Shown: positions 27,050-36,790 of the stretch, piece after piece
Layout of the letters: each line of letters opens with the position of its first letter
Position numbering within the stretch: the stretch's first letter is position 1
Assembly (NCBI GenBank): GCA_007693585.1
Contig: REDH01000075.1
Coordinates: 29,100 to 93,099, forward strand
Origin: Deltaproteobacteria bacterium
GTDB taxonomy: Bacteria; Myxococcota_A; Bradymonadia; REDH01
Direction of reading: 5' to 3'
Length of the DNA stretch: 64,000 nucleotides
Notes under the pieces: generated by a model
Database searches by the model: none
Told to the model about the DNA's origin: nothing
What the model saw: the letters and a program-made list of their open reading frames with translations, nothing else
Translations under genes and position numbers: made by a program

Positions 27050-27955
27050 TCAGGTCGACGGCACCCGCTCCCCCTCTCCGGATCCACTGTCAGGCGCGGC
27101 GTGTTGCCGAAGCGCATCCACCACTGCCAGGGCAGCCCGGACCGAGCGTACATCATGTACACGAAAGATGGACGCTCCAGCCATCCGTGCGAACGCACAC
27201 GCCGTGGCTGTAGCCACATCCAGGGCGTCCTCCGTCACATCTGCTCCCGCCGTGGAAAGGGCGTCCCGGAGCATTCGCTTGCGACTGACACCCACCAGCA
27301 GCGGCCGCCCTGGTCTGCGCAACTCCCGAAACGCCGACAGCAGACGCCAGTTGTCGGCGGTCTGCTTCCCGAACCCGAACCCGGGATCGAGCACGATCTG
27401 CAACTCCTCGACGCCGGCCTCGCGTGCGATGCGCATCGACCCCTCGAGAGAGGCTCTCACGCTCGCAGTCACGTCCGCGTACGTGGCGTGGTTCATCATC
27501 TCCCGGGGGCGTGCGGGTGTGTGCATGAGGACGCAGCCCGCCCGGTGCTCCCCAACCACCCCAGCCAGATCGGGCTCGAACCGAAACCCCGAGATGTCAT
27601 TGATGATGTCCGCGCCCTCGTCGAGGGCTGCGGCCGCCACCGAAACCCGAGTGGTGTCCACGGAAATCGGTACGGCGGAGCGTGCCCGAAGCGCTCGAAC
27701 GACCGGTACGATGCGCTTCAGTTCCTCGTGTTCCTCCACCCGGACGGCGCCCGGTCGAGTGCTCTCACCCCCAACATCGATGATCGAGGCGCCCGCTTCC
27801 TCCAGACGCAGCGCCTGACTCACCGCAGCGTCCAACGAAAGGTACCGGCCACCATCCGAGAACGAGTCCGGTGTCACGTTCACCACACCCATCAAGGCCG
27901 GCGTGTGCTCGACATCCAGCACCCCACGACGATGCGCCCAGACCGCCCGACTCAC
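27050..27955 (-). CDS. folP: Dihydropteroate synthase
   Basis: Joins p-aminobenzoate to dihydropterin pyrophosphate in folate synthesis; the sulfonamide target. TIM-barrel signatures: [17 protein letters not shown], the second pterin motif [50 protein letters not shown], and the C-terminal IFRVHDV. All expected substrate residues appear present. Length 301 includes a Ser/Gly/Glu tail. It overlaps ftsH by 4 bases; ftsH-folP adjacency is widespread in proteobacteria. Confidence 0.97.
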   Translation of the reverse strand: MSRAVWAHRRGVLDVEHTPALMGVVNVTPDSFSDGGRYLSLDAAVSQALRLEEAGASIIDVGGESTRPGAVRVEEHEELKRIVPVVRALRARSAVPISVDTTRVSVAAAALDEGADIINDISGFRFEPDLAGVVGEHRAGCVLMHTPARPREMMNHATYADVTASVRASLEGSMRIAREAGVEELQIVLDPGFGFGKQTADNWRLLSAFRELRRPGRPLLVGVSRKRMLRDALSTAGADVTEDALDVATATACAFARMAGASIFRVHDVRSVRAALAVVDALRQHAAPDSGSGEGERVPST

Positions 27956-29940
27956 GTGCCGGCACTGCTCGCCGGACTGGAACCGGCAAGGGCCGTCACC
28001 CGTCCGGACGCTTCGTCTTCCTCGTCTTCATCCGCATAGGACGTGCCCGGTCTCGGCTGTTCAGCAGCCTTCTCGGCGCGCTGAAGGCGCCTGCGCACGC
28101 GCGCCTCCTCGCCCCGGCCCTCGACGAAGAGACGGATCTCCTCCGCGTCGACCACCTCGAACTCCAGCAGCGCCGACGCCACCTCCTCGAGAAGCGTCAT
28201 GTTGTCCCGCAACAACTGGCGCGCCCGATCGTAGCTCGACTGCACGATGTTGCGGACCTCCTCGTCTATCTCGATCGCGGTTCGCTCCGAGAAGCCGCGC
28301 GACGTCCGGTTGTAGTCCCGACCGAGGAACACCTCCTCCTTTCCATCCCCATAGTGGATCGGACCGAGTCGTTCGCTCATTCCCCAGTCGCACACCATGT
28401 TGCGCGCCATGTCCGTCGCCTGCTGGATGTCCGAACTGGCCCCCGTGGTGATCTGGCCGAACACCAGCTCCTCCGCGATTCGACCCCCCATCGCGATCGC
28501 AATGCGGTTCAGCGCCCACTCTCGCGTGACGTTCAGGCGGTCTTCGGAGGGCAGCTGCTGCATCACCCCGAGGGCACGACCCCGCGGGATGATCGTGACC
28601 TTGTGCACCGGGTCGACATCACGCCCCTCCGGCAGCAGCGCGGCCACCAGCGCGTGCCCCGCTTCATGAAAGGCCGTCACCCTCCTGTCCCGCTCGGAGA
28701 TGACCGCAGTCCTCCGCTCCGCACCCATCAACACCTTGTCGCGCGCAGTCTCGAAGTCCTCCGGCTCAAGCCGATCCTTGCCGAGCCTCGCCGCGATCAA
28801 CGCAGCCTCGTTCACCAGATTCTCCAGGTCCGCTCCACTGAATCCCGGCGTTCCCCGTGCGATCTGATCAAGGTCGACGGCCGGATCCAGCGGCGTCCTG
28901 CGCGTATGCACCTCGAGGATGCCCTTGCGCCCGGCAATGTCGGGCCGTGGCACCACAACGCGTCGGTCGAAGCGCCCGGGGCGCAGCAACGCCGGATCAA
29001 GCACGTCCGGGCGGTTCGTGGCAGCGATGAGGATGACACCCTCGTTGCTCTCGAAACCATCCATCTCCACCAGCAACTGATTCAACGTCTGCTCACGCTC
29101 GTCATGGCCCCCGCCCATCCCCGCCCCACGGTGACGTCCCACGGCGTCAATCTCGTCGATGAAGATGATGCACGGCGCATGCTTCTTGCCCTGCTCGAAC
29201 AGGTCGCGAACTCGGCTTGCACCCACCCCGACGAACATCTCCACGAAGTCAGAGCCACTGATGGAGAAGAAGGGAACACCAGCCTCACCGGCCACGCCGC
29301 GAGCCAGCAGCGTCTTTCCCGTCCCCGGAGGACCCATCAGAAGAACTCCCTTCGGAATCCGTCCTCCCAACCGGGTGAAGCGCTTCGGATCCCGAAGGAA
29401 CTCGATGATCTCCTGAAGCTCCTCCTTCGCCTCCTCCACCCCCGAGATGTCCGCGAACGTCACCTTGTTCTGGTTCTCGTTGAGTAGCTTGGCCCGAGAC
29501 TTGCCAAAACTCATGGCCTTCCCGCCTCCCCCCTGCAGCTGGCGCATGAAGAAGAAGAAAATGAACAGGATGAGCAGCAACGGAAGAGCAATGGTCAGGA
29601 TGGGCGTCCACAGGCTCGGCTCCTCCCGGCGGAAGGTGAACTCCACCCCCTGCGCCACCAGCACGTCCTGAAGGTCGTCCGACACGCGTCCCACCGTCTC
29701 GAACGCGGCGATCCCTTCCTCCGACCACTCCGCGATCGCGTCCTCCCGCAGCTCGCCGGTGATGCGACCATCCCCGTGGATCGTCATCTGCTCGACGGCG
29801 CCAGCCTCGATCGCCGCCCGGAGATTCGAAAACGCGATCTCCTCCGTCGGACCGTCATCGGCCGTGATGATCTGAACGATGATCACCACGACCGCGATCA
29901 GGAGAAGCCACAGCAGGATCGACTTGTGGGACTGCTTCAA
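27952..29940 (-). CDS. ftsH: ATP-dependent membrane zinc protease FtsH
   Basis: A hexameric inner-membrane AAA+ protease for membrane and regulatory proteins. Two N-terminal helices (about 8-27 and 113-135) bracket the periplasmic domain. Walker A is GPPGTGKT (about 200), the pore loop is [15 protein letters not shown], Walker B is IIFIDEID, the second region of homology is [20 protein letters not shown], and the zinc motif is HEAGH (about 424) with a distal acidic ligand region. The 662-aa length and C-terminal coil are normal. It overlaps both tilS and folP by 4 bases. Confidence 0.98.
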   Translation of the reverse strand: MKQSHKSILLWLLLIAVVVIIVQIITADDGPTEEIAFSNLRAAIEAGAVEQMTIHGDGRITGELREDAIAEWSEEGIAAFETVGRVSDDLQDVLVAQGVEFTFRREEPSLWTPILTIALPLLLILFIFFFFMRQLQGGGGKAMSFGKSRAKLLNENQNKVTFADISGVEEAKEELQEIIEFLRDPKRFTRLGGRIPKGVLLMGPPGTGKTLLARGVAGEAGVPFFSISGSDFVEMFVGVGASRVRDLFEQGKKHAPCIIFIDEIDAVGRHRGAGMGGGHDEREQTLNQLLVEMDGFESNEGVILIAATNRPDVLDPALLRPGRFDRRVVVPRPDIAGRKGILEVHTRRTPLDPAVDLDQIARGTPGFSGADLENLVNEAALIAARLGKDRLEPEDFETARDKVLMGAERRTAVISERDRRVTAFHEAGHALVAALLPEGRDVDPVHKVTIIPRGRALGVMQQLPSEDRLNVTREWALNRIAIAMGGRIAEELVFGQITTGASSDIQQATDMARNMVCDWGMSERLGPIHYGDGKEEVFLGRDYNRTSRGFSERTAIEIDEEVRNIVQSSYDRARQLLRDNMTLLEEVASALLEFEVVDAEEIRLFVEGRGEEARVRRRLQRAEKAAEQPRPGTSYADEDEEDEASGRVTALAGSSPASSAGT

Positions 29941-31409
29941 CGGAACCCTCGCACCGGGGGGTGGGGGGATGCGGATCCCCCGCCGGAATCTGATGAACTA
30001 AGCGGAACAGAGCCTCCACGCAAGGGACCCGCCCCAACGAATCCTGGCCCCGTTCCGTACGACCAGCAAAGCATCCCCCGCAAATCTCCAGCCCCTTCGG
30101 TCGGCGTGGACCGGACTCCGGAGGACCATCGTCCGCCAACGACGCCGAGCAGGTCGTCACCATCCTGCAGAACGGGGGCGCATCTGCGCTCGCGATCCGG
30201 CCACCCGTCCCGAGCAAGGCGCGCCAGCAGATCCATCTCGGAGCCCTCGCGCCACGGGATCCTGTCGCCCGCCGCGGGACAACGCAGAAGAAGCGGCCCG
30301 GAAACGCGCTCCGGCAAGGGCACCGCGCCCGACCACCCGCGAGCACGCTCGGGCATGGCCGGCGCGCGTTCGCGCGCCCAGCACACCCTGAGCAATCCCC
30401 AGGGCACCCACTCTCCCGGCCGCAGGACCCGCTCCTCCTCTCCCTCCAGCAACGCGCGTCGCGGACTCAGACGAAGGCTGCGAACACCGAGAACCGCATC
30501 AACACCGCTTCCGCGAAGCGTTCCCTCCCGACCCTCCGCAAGCATCGTGCACAGCGAGGACACAAGACGTCGACTCGGTCGCACGCCCATCTGGCGACAC
30601 GCCTCCGCCAGCACTGCACGGACCGTCGGCCCCGGCTCGGCCGCAAGGCCCGCACGATCGATCCGCAACGTCCCCGTCGGATAGGGCCGCGACAACCGCT
30701 CCAGCACGTCCCGCAAGAGAGCGCCCAGCAACTGCCCATCCTCCTCCAGCTGCTGCAGCGAACGCGCCAACGGCACCAGACCGTGCGGCCCGTCCACCGC
30801 TCGCTGCACCAGCGGTCCGACCACATCCGAACGCAGCGTCACCCGAAGGCGACCACGATCCTCGTTCATCGGATCATCCAGCCAGGGCAGCGACCGAGCC
30901 AACGCTTCACGCCGCACGCCGGAGCGGCTCCACGCAAGCATCGGCCGATGCCACATCACCCCCTCGATCTCCACACTCCGCCGAGGCCCCGCGAGCCCGG
31001 CCGCGCTCGTCCCCTGAATCAGCCGAAGCAGGAGCGTCTCCAGCCGATCATCGAGCGTGTGCGCCGTCACCCCGTGAGCCGCTCCCAGCGAACGAACGGC
31101 TCGGGCCAGCAGCCCATACCGTTCCTGTCGCGCGGCGCCCTCGATGCCCTCGTCCCCTCTCCGGATGACCAGAGGATCGGCGTGCAGTACCTCCAGTGGC
31201 ACGCCCAGCGCGCGCGCCAGCCGTCGCGCCATGGCCTCGAGCTGCGCAGCAGCAGGTTGAAGATGGTGGTTCACATGAACGAGATGAGCGTCGCCCCGGA
31301 CCGCCACGGCCGCCGCAGCCAGCAGTGCCGAATCCGCTCCCCCACTGACGCCCAGCACCAACGGGCCGGGCAGGGACGCGAGCTCCCCGCACAGGACGTC
31401 CCACGTCAT
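29937..31409 (-). CDS. tilS: tRNA(Ile)-lysidine synthetase
   Basis: Modifies C34 of tRNA-Ile(CAU) with lysine so that it reads AUA. The PP-loop is intact ([12 protein letters not shown], about 19-30), with VHVNHHLQP and [18 protein letters not shown] as expected for the N-terminal ATPase domain. The C-terminal half is divergent and long for the family (490 against ~430), ending in a Gly/Ser/Pro-rich tail. It is coupled by 4-base overlaps to ftsH downstream and to the pseudo-protease gene upstream. The tilS-ftsH pairing is widely conserved, which supports the call. Confidence 0.92.
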   Translation of the reverse strand: MTWDVLCGELASLPGPLVLGVSGGADSALLAAAAVAVRGDAHLVHVNHHLQPAAAQLEAMARRLARALGVPLEVLHADPLVIRRGDEGIEGAARQERYGLLARAVRSLGAAHGVTAHTLDDRLETLLLRLIQGTSAAGLAGPRRSVEIEGVMWHRPMLAWSRSGVRREALARSLPWLDDPMNEDRGRLRVTLRSDVVGPLVQRAVDGPHGLVPLARSLQQLEEDGQLLGALLRDVLERLSRPYPTGTLRIDRAGLAAEPGPTVRAVLAEACRQMGVRPSRRLVSSLCTMLAEGREGTLRGSGVDAVLGVRSLRLSPRRALLEGEEERVLRPGEWVPWGLLRVCWARERAPAMPERARGWSGAVPLPERVSGPLLLRCPAAGDRIPWREGSEMDLLARLARDGWPDRERRCAPVLQDGDDLLGVVGGRWSSGVRSTPTEGAGDLRGMLCWSYGTGPGFVGAGPLRGGSVPLSSSDSGGGSASPHPPVRGFR

Positions 31410-32401
31410 CGGCTCCGGGGGCGCAGCGCATCCTCCCCCGTCGTTGGCTCCACCTGCTCCTCAATGACCCGGGGCCGGAGCTGGCCGCTCCCCTCGGGGT
31501 CGATGCGATCCCGGTTCTCGTACCAGTCTCGAATCAGCGTCATCGGCACCGCCAGCACCTCGCCTCGCCGTGTGGCCGCCGGAAAGCTGGACAAGGCCAC
31601 CAGCTCCCCGTGAACGTTCACGATGGGATAGCCATTGCGAAAGCGGAACGGACTGTGGATCAGCAGCGTCTGCTCTCGGCCGATCCGCGCCGGCTGGGCG
31701 TCCAGGGTGCCGGGGTGCAGCAGGGGAGTACCAGAGCCCTGAAGCGTCGTCGCAGGAGTGGTCGAGGCGGCCGATGCCCCCCCAGTCCGGTTGTCATCCG
31801 CCTCCGGGACGGGGTGTGGCCCCCGAACGTAGACGTCCGGAGGGCTCGGCCACTCCTCGGCCAGAGGCAGGGCACGGCCCCTGGCCACCCCGTCCGGAAT
31901 CGAGCTGACGTCGAGGGCAGTGACGCCATGCACCGCACTCGCCCAGCGCGTCTCGACGACGTGGCCGACATCCCCCACATACACCGTGATCCGATCCGCC
32001 CGGTCCAGAGGGCCGAGGGGAAAGAGAAGCAGCGGGTCGCTATCGTCGCTGGCCTGCACGAGCGTGGCCACACCCTCCGCATGGACGTACCGCGGGTGGA
32101 AGCCCGCTCCCAGGTCCTCCCGGATTCGCACCGGAAACATGGCCCGCTGCAGCGCCTCGTCCACTCGCTGGAGATCCGCGGCCCGGACCGGACCGGGAAG
32201 GCGATCCGAACGCGTTCTCTCTCGCTCCCCGGCGCCATCCTCCGCATGCACTACGACGGACCACGCCAGCGACGCGAAACCGGCCACGGCGCAGGCCAGC
32301 ACGAGGGTCCTTCCCACCCACGGACACCGACCCCGGGAAGGGATCGCGGAAGACTGGACTCCATTCCACATCACGTCTGGCTCGTCTCGCCATGGGAACA
32401 A
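31406..32401 (-). CDS. Membrane-anchored degenerate trypsin-like protein
   Basis: A signal anchor (TLVLACAVAGFASLAWSVVV, about 31-50) precedes a periplasmic beta-rich region. Near the end, FRNGYPIVNVHGELVALSSF resembles the GNSGGPLxNxxGxVVGI region of S1C/HtrA-type proteases, but the nucleophile motif reads RNGYP, so the catalytic Ser and neighbouring Gly are gone. No convincing His or Asp catalytic motif was found. The likely role is binding rather than cutting, in an operon led by this gene and followed by tilS and ftsH. An alternative start is the internal ATG for MWNG eleven codons in. The family call is by eye and tentative. Confidence 0.6.
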   Translation of the reverse strand: MFPWRDEPDVMWNGVQSSAIPSRGRCPWVGRTLVLACAVAGFASLAWSVVVHAEDGAGERERTRSDRLPGPVRAADLQRVDEALQRAMFPVRIREDLGAGFHPRYVHAEGVATLVQASDDSDPLLLFPLGPLDRADRITVYVGDVGHVVETRWASAVHGVTALDVSSIPDGVARGRALPLAEEWPSPPDVYVRGPHPVPEADDNRTGGASAASTTPATTLQGSGTPLLHPGTLDAQPARIGREQTLLIHSPFRFRNGYPIVNVHGELVALSSFPAATRRGEVLAVPMTLIRDWYENRDRIDPEGSGQLRPRVIEEQVEPTTGEDALRPRSR

Positions 32402-32780
32402 GGGGCGACGAAGGGCGCGTCGACGACCACGGCCCTGCCATGGCCCGCTCCCCGACCGCCGCCAGCGACGCTAACGCTCCCGCGGACCTTCCGCAAATCC
32501 CTGTCGCCGACCCGCGCCCCGTCGAGCCGCCGGCAACAACCGCCTCGAGCGGACCCACGAGAGGATCTGCACCCCGCGGGAACTTTGTCCGCGCGACGGT
32601 GTCCACCCTGCCTGAGCCCTCATGGCGGTCTCGGGGAAAGACCTTGACCGTTCTGTGGCGCCCCCGTAGTCTCTCCGCGCCCCGGGTGCGGCATCCTCAA
32701 GGAACCACGGACACCTGGCCGCGGTCCAATCGCCGCAACCCCCCCGGCATCCAGAGTCAGTTCATCAACGGTGAGCCATC
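32402..32780. other. Divergent intergenic region (379 bp)
   Basis: No convincing gene. It separates the pseudo-protease/tilS/ftsH operon from the second FHA-like/AgmX gene, so it should hold promoters in both directions. Only the plus-strand candidate at 32644-32672 was readable. A Pro/Ser/Arg-rich plus-strand ORF crosses it but looks like non-coding high-GC sequence. Confidence 0.6.
32644..32672 (+). promoter_or_regulatory. Candidate sigma-70 promoter for the second FHA-like/AgmX gene
   Basis: TTGACC, a 17-base spacer, then TAGTCT. The -35 is one base from consensus and the spacing is ideal; the -10 is weak. It would give a 5' leader of about 100 bases before the GTG start at 32781. Confidence 0.35.
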
Positions 32781-34067
32781 GTGAGCAGCAAGCTTCTTCG
32801 GGTAGCCCTCGTCTGGAACGGTACGGTCATCAACGAGCGGATCCTCCGCAAGCCGGAGGACGTCGTCGTCGGACCCAGCCCGAAGGCCATGTTCGTCGTG
32901 CCGGCCGCCGACGTGGAGGAGCACGTGCTCTTCACCCCCTCCGGCAGCGAGTACACCGCCTCCCTGCTCTCCGGCATGGATGGACAGGTCACTCTCGCCG
33001 GAGACAACAAGGCGATCTCCGCCCTCGGGACGAGCTTCCAGATCCGCCCGGGGGACTACGGCGTCCTCACCATCGGAGAAGTGAGCATCTTCTTCCAGTG
33101 GGTCGATGACGAAGGAGCCATCCTCGGCGCCTCGCCGCTCTCCACCGTGGACTTCAACCTGGCGTCCACGGTGCTCGTGGCCGCCGTCGTCCACATGCTC
33201 CTCCTCCTCTTCGCCTTCATCACCTTCGACCCCGAACTCCGGCGCGCAAGCATGGAGTTCCCCGATCGCTTCGTCCGCATTCTCGCCCAGGAACCCCCCG
33301 ACATCCTCGAGGAAGAGGAAGACGAGGTGCCCGACGAGACCATGTCGGAAGCCGCCGCAGGCGAAGAAGGCGAGTTCGGTGATCCGGAAGACGAAACCGA
33401 GACGGAACTCCCCGACCACGATGCTCCACTCGTCGAGGAACTCGAGACCCCCGAACTCGGACGCGCCTTCGACGCCGCCATCGCCGAGTCCGGTGCGCTC
33501 ACCAACATCTTCCAGCAGAACGACAGCTTCGCCAACCAGTTCGGCGCCGACTTCGCCACCGCCGGCGAAGGCGACGCCTTCAACGCCGGTCACGGCAGCC
33601 TCGGCCTCGGCGGCTCCGGCTCCGGCTCCGGCGGCGGCGGATTCGGGGCCGGTCGGGCCGGGGGCGTGGGATCCCTCGACACCGGCGGCGGACGAGGGCA
33701 GGGCGCCGCGGTCGGACGTCGTCAGGCGCGAGCGCCCCAGGCCCGCGTCGAACGCGGCAGCCCCTCTGTCTCCGGATTCCTCACCCGGGAACAGATCGAA
33801 CGCGTCGTGCGACGACACAGCCGCGGAATCCGCTTCTGCTACGAACGTGAACTGCAGACCGATCCGTCCCTCGGTGGCCGCGTTGCCGTCAACTGGACCG
33901 TCGGGCTCGATGGACGCGTCACCGCACAGTCCGTCGTCGAGAACACCATGGGCAACCGAAACGTCGAGTCCTGCATCCTCCGCGAAGTCAGCAGGATGCG
34001 CTTCGACGAGCCCGACGGCGGCATGGTCAACGTCACCTACCCGTTCACCTTCCGCTCCGCCGAGTAG
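32781..34067 (+). CDS. Bitopic FHA-like/AgmX-domain protein, orphan paralogue
   Basis: Starts with GTG (32781); GGTGAG lies just upstream. The layout mirrors the protein at 11258: a beta-rich cytoplasmic N-terminus (RKPEDVVVGPSPKAMFVVP), one membrane helix near 124-146 (TVLVAAVVHMLLLLFAFITF), an acidic then Gly-rich periplasmic linker (GSGSGSGGGGFGAGRAGG), and an AgmX/TonB-like C-terminal domain (RFCYERELQTDPSLGG ... VESCILREVSRMRFDEP). Unlike the first copy it has no TolQ/TolR genes beside it, so it must borrow a motor from elsewhere, perhaps the left cluster. The conserved CYERxL and SC pattern argues for a functional C-terminal domain. Confidence 0.87.
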   Translation: MSSKLLRVALVWNGTVINERILRKPEDVVVGPSPKAMFVVPAADVEEHVLFTPSGSEYTASLLSGMDGQVTLAGDNKAISALGTSFQIRPGDYGVLTIGEVSIFFQWVDDEGAILGASPLSTVDFNLASTVLVAAVVHMLLLLFAFITFDPELRRASMEFPDRFVRILAQEPPDILEEEEDEVPDETMSEAAAGEEGEFGDPEDETETELPDHDAPLVEELETPELGRAFDAAIAESGALTNIFQQNDSFANQFGADFATAGEGDAFNAGHGSLGLGGSGSGSGGGGFGAGRAGGVGSLDTGGGRGQGAAVGRRQARAPQARVERGSPSVSGFLTREQIERVVRRHSRGIRFCYERELQTDPSLGGRVAVNWTVGLDGRVTAQSVVENTMGNRNVESCILREVSRMRFDEPDGGMVNVTYPFTFRSAE

Positions 34068-34100
34068 CGCGCGGATGCCGCACGAAACAGCTCGGTTCAC

Positions 34101-34266
34101 CCGGGCACGGTGCACACCCCGATGCGCTGAACCTCCGCGCATCGCGGATGGCCCGAAGCTGAACCTCCGCGCATCGCGGAAGGCCCGAAGCTGAACCCAT
34201 CCGCGCGCATCGACGCATCACCGCACTGACCGGAGATGCCTCGCGCAACCGATGCGCCGTGCCCGG
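34101..34266. repeat. 32-bp tandem repeats enclosed by a 10-bp inverted repeat
   Basis: Two near-identical 32-base units (34126-34157 and 34158-34189) and a degenerate third (34190-34212) each contain the small palindrome CCGCG-CAT-CGCGG. They are enclosed by CCGGGCACGG (34101-34110) and its exact reverse complement CCGTGCCCGG (34257-34266). The patch fills most of the gap between two convergent genes (34067 and 34365), which otherwise holds no gene. It could be a multi-hairpin terminator, a REP-like element or a protein-binding array. Confidence 0.75.
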
Positions 34267-34364
34267 CACGCAGCCAACCGTCCCGAGAAGGCCCCCTCAG
34301 GGGCCCGACGAGATACCGGGCGCGAGTGCAAGCCGAGGCACCTGGCGGCCCCCAGACCAACCCG

Positions 34365-34649
34365 TCAGCCCTCGCTCGCACCGTGAACGATGCCGTGCTG
34401 CTCAAGCAGGGGAACAAGCTCCCCCGACTCGTCCAGCGCGCGGAGATCCGTGAACCCCCCGACGCTCACGTCCCCCACGAAGATCTGCGGCACCGTGCGC
34501 ATGCCCGTTCGCTCGAGAAGAGCGGCCCGCTGCGCCGCGTCCGTCGTGACATCCACGCTGGTCCACGGCACGCCGCGCGCGTCCAGCAGGCGCTTTGCCA
34601 TGTCGCAGTAGGGGCAGTAGCCCGTGACGTAGATCGTGACGACACTCAT
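34365..34649 (-). CDS. grxC: Glutaredoxin (GrxC type)
   Basis: A 94-aa thiol oxidoreductase that uses glutathione to reduce disulfides. Dithiol active site CPYC is at residues 11-14 (YVTGYCPYCDMAKRLL), with the cis-Pro loop MRTVPQIFVG and the GGFTDL glutathione-binding turn. Start chosen at 34649, where GAGGAAAGCG precedes the ATG on the minus strand; the longer ORF start at 34763 adds unrelated sequence. Monocistronic, divergent from xseA. Confidence 0.94.
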   Translation of the reverse strand: MSVVTIYVTGYCPYCDMAKRLLDARGVPWTSVDVTTDAAQRAALLERTGMRTVPQIFVGDVSVGGFTDLRALDESGELVPLLEQHGIVHGASEG

Positions 34650-35002
34650 CGCTTTCCTCGAGAAGCAGGGGGGCATCGGCCGCTGGGGTGGCCCGCGGGC
34701 CGGACAGACGTCCCCTAGGGGCGCTCCATGGCAATGGCCAGTCACGGAGGAAGCCCCGTTCAAGAGCGAGCCATGACCTCTCTCGGAAGATCAGGGCCAG
34801 ACACCTACGCCGCCGCTCCGAGGCCTTCCGCACCCGACCGCGTACTCGCGCCCCCACCCGCGCACACACGGCCATGGTTGCCCCATCGTTCGCGTCGTTG
34901 CAGGCTGCCTCTGCGCGGCGAACCGGATCATGCCGCAACACGACACCGACCACGACGATTGACGCCGCACGGCAGCGCTCTCTCCACCCTCCACGAGTTC
35001 TC
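34650..35002. other. Divergent intergenic region between glutaredoxin and xseA (353 bp)
   Basis: No gene I would support. The xseA frame stays open through it, but the translation is Arg/Pro-rich and unlike any XseA N-terminus, so I treat it as non-coding. A perfect palindrome CCCCTAGGGG lies near the glutaredoxin end. Promoters for both flanking genes should be here, but none is clear. Confidence 0.5.
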
Positions 35003-36790
35003 ATGCCCTTCCCCGACCGGGTCGCCTGGTTCGACAACGACCGGTTGTGCATCCGCTTCTCGTTCTCGATGAGCCTCAAGGATCAGGTCAAGGCCATCCC
35101 GGGAACCCGCTGGAGCCCCCACGAGAAGTGCTGGTGGGTGCCCGCGACCGAAGCCGATCGCGTGGTGCCGTCCCTGCGCGAGCTGCACTTCACGATCGAG
35201 GACGACCCGCTGCCCGGCGGCGAAGCAGAGCCGCTCCGCGACGGTCGCGAGCCAGATCGCCGAAGCGCCCAGGCCGTCCCCGCACCCAATGGCCAACCGG
35301 CCCTTCGCGTCAGCGAACTCAACCGCACCGCGCACCAGGCGCTCTCCGGCGTCTTCCCCGCGCCCCTCTGGCTGATCGCCGAGATCGACAATCTCCGTGC
35401 ACGCTCCGGGAACTACTGGTTCTCCCTCGTGGAGCGCGATGCCGCAGGGCAGATCACCGCCGCCGTCCCCGCCGTCATCTTCGCTCGACAACGAACCGCC
35501 ATCGATGCGGCACTCCAGGCCAACGGCCTCCTGCTCGAGGACGAACTCACCGTCTGCATGCGTTGCCGCGTCACCCTCTACGAACCGCGCGGAACGTTCC
35601 AGGTCATCGTCGATGGCGTCGACCCCCGACACTCCCTCGGCGACCTCGCCCGACGCAAGGAAGAGGTCCTCGAACAACTGCGCACCGAACACCTCGATCG
35701 CCGCGCGCTCGACCGTCTCGAACCCCTGCTCCCTCTCAGGGTCGCCCTGCTCACCAGCCGCGAGGGCGATGCCCGTGCAGATGTGCTGCGCACCCTCGAG
35801 GACTCCGGCTACCCCTTCGTCGTCGACGCATTCGACATCCGCGTCCAGGGCCCACGGCTCCGCGCCACGGCCTGCGCCGCCCTCGATGCCGTGGCCTCCA
35901 CACCCGACGCATGGGACGTCTGCCTCATCACCCGCGGCGGGGGCAGTCGCAGCGAGCTCGGCGCCTGGAACGACATCCAGATCGCCCGGCGGATCGCCCG
36001 TCTTCCCGTCAAGACGCTGGTCGCCATCGGGCATGAACTCGACCGCTGCGCACTCGACGAGATCGCCTGGTCGGAACGCACGCCCACCGCCGCCGCACAG
36101 GCGCTGGTCGCTAGGGTCGCCGCACAGGAGCAACGCCTCCACGACGCCACGAAGGTGCTCGTCCATCTGGCGCCGCTTCGTCTGGAACGGGCGGGAACCG
36201 CGCTCGCAACGCGCGCCCATCGCTTCGAGCGCGGCGTCTCCCGCGCCCTCGACATCGAACGCCAGCGCGCCCGCACCGTCTGGCCCGAGCGCCTCCGCCG
36301 TGGCGCGACATCCTTGCTCCTGCACCAGCAGAAACGCCTGCAGCAGCGCGCCCACGACATCATCGCCCGCCGCACCCGCGCCCGCCTCGCCCGTGAACAC
36401 CACACCATCCTCGACCTCGACCGCCGCCTCGCCCGCGGCTTCCAGCACAGGATCCTCCGCGGCCGGACAGAGCTCTCACACCTCGAACGACGACTCCTGC
36501 GAACCCCTCCCGCTCGCCTGCGGCATGCCGCCGAACTGCTCGACTCCGCCTCCGCCCGCGTCAGGCTCGCCGAACCGGAGCGCCTCCTCGCACGCGGACT
36601 CGCCGTGGTGCGGGATGCCGATGGTCATGCCATCCGCTCCCGCTCCGCCCTCGTCGAAGGCCTCCCCGTCCGCGTCGAGGTCGCCGACGGGGGAATCGCC
36701 GCCCGGTTGACCGAGGTGGAACTCGTGGACCACAACCGGCAGCCGACACCGTCACCGTCCCTGGACACCCGCAACAAGGACCCGAAATGA
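35003..36790 (+). CDS. xseA: Exodeoxyribonuclease VII large subunit with N-terminal HARP-like domain
   Basis: Degrades single-stranded DNA together with XseB. From about residue 95 it is standard XseA: OB-fold (LRVSELNRTAHQALSGVF ... GNYWFSLVE), catalytic domain (VALLTSREGDARADVLRTL, LITRGGGSRSELGAWND, VAIGHELDRCALDEIA), a long coiled coil, and a C-terminal LARGLAVVRDADG segment. The first ~70 residues are extra: IPGTRWSPHEKCWWVPATEA resembles the small HARP/SMARCAL1-type domain found on DNA-processing proteins. Start chosen at ATG 35003 because it begins exactly this domain; no strong Shine-Dalgarno is seen. Coupled to xseB by 4 bases. Confidence 0.93.
   Translation: MPFPDRVAWFDNDRLCIRFSFSMSLKDQVKAIPGTRWSPHEKCWWVPATEADRVVPSLRELHFTIEDDPLPGGEAEPLRDGREPDRRSAQAVPAPNGQPALRVSELNRTAHQALSGVFPAPLWLIAEIDNLRARSGNYWFSLVERDAAGQITAAVPAVIFARQRTAIDAALQANGLLLEDELTVCMRCRVTLYEPRGTFQVIVDGVDPRHSLGDLARRKEEVLEQLRTEHLDRRALDRLEPLLPLRVALLTSREGDARADVLRTLEDSGYPFVVDAFDIRVQGPRLRATACAALDAVASTPDAWDVCLITRGGGSRSELGAWNDIQIARRIARLPVKTLVAIGHELDRCALDEIAWSERTPTAAAQALVARVAAQEQRLHDATKVLVHLAPLRLERAGTALATRAHRFERGVSRALDIERQRARTVWPERLRRGATSLLLHQQKRLQQRAHDIIARRTRARLAREHHTILDLDRRLARGFQHRILRGRTELSHLERRLLRTPPARLRHAAELLDSASARVRLAEPERLLARGLAVVRDADGHAIRSRSALVEGLPVRVEVADGGIAARLTEVELVDHNRQPTPSPSLDTRNKDPK

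Noticed and set aside
32392-32784. 130-aa plus-strand ORF whose TGA overlaps the GTG start of the AgmX-domain gene
   Set aside because: The GTGA overlap looks operon-like, but the sequence is Pro/Ser/Arg-rich without a domain, starts inside the divergent gene, and would contain the candidate promoter.
34126-34212. Possible CRISPR-like direct repeats
   Set aside because: Units are directly abutting with no spacers, and no cas genes are present; treated as palindromic tandem repeats.
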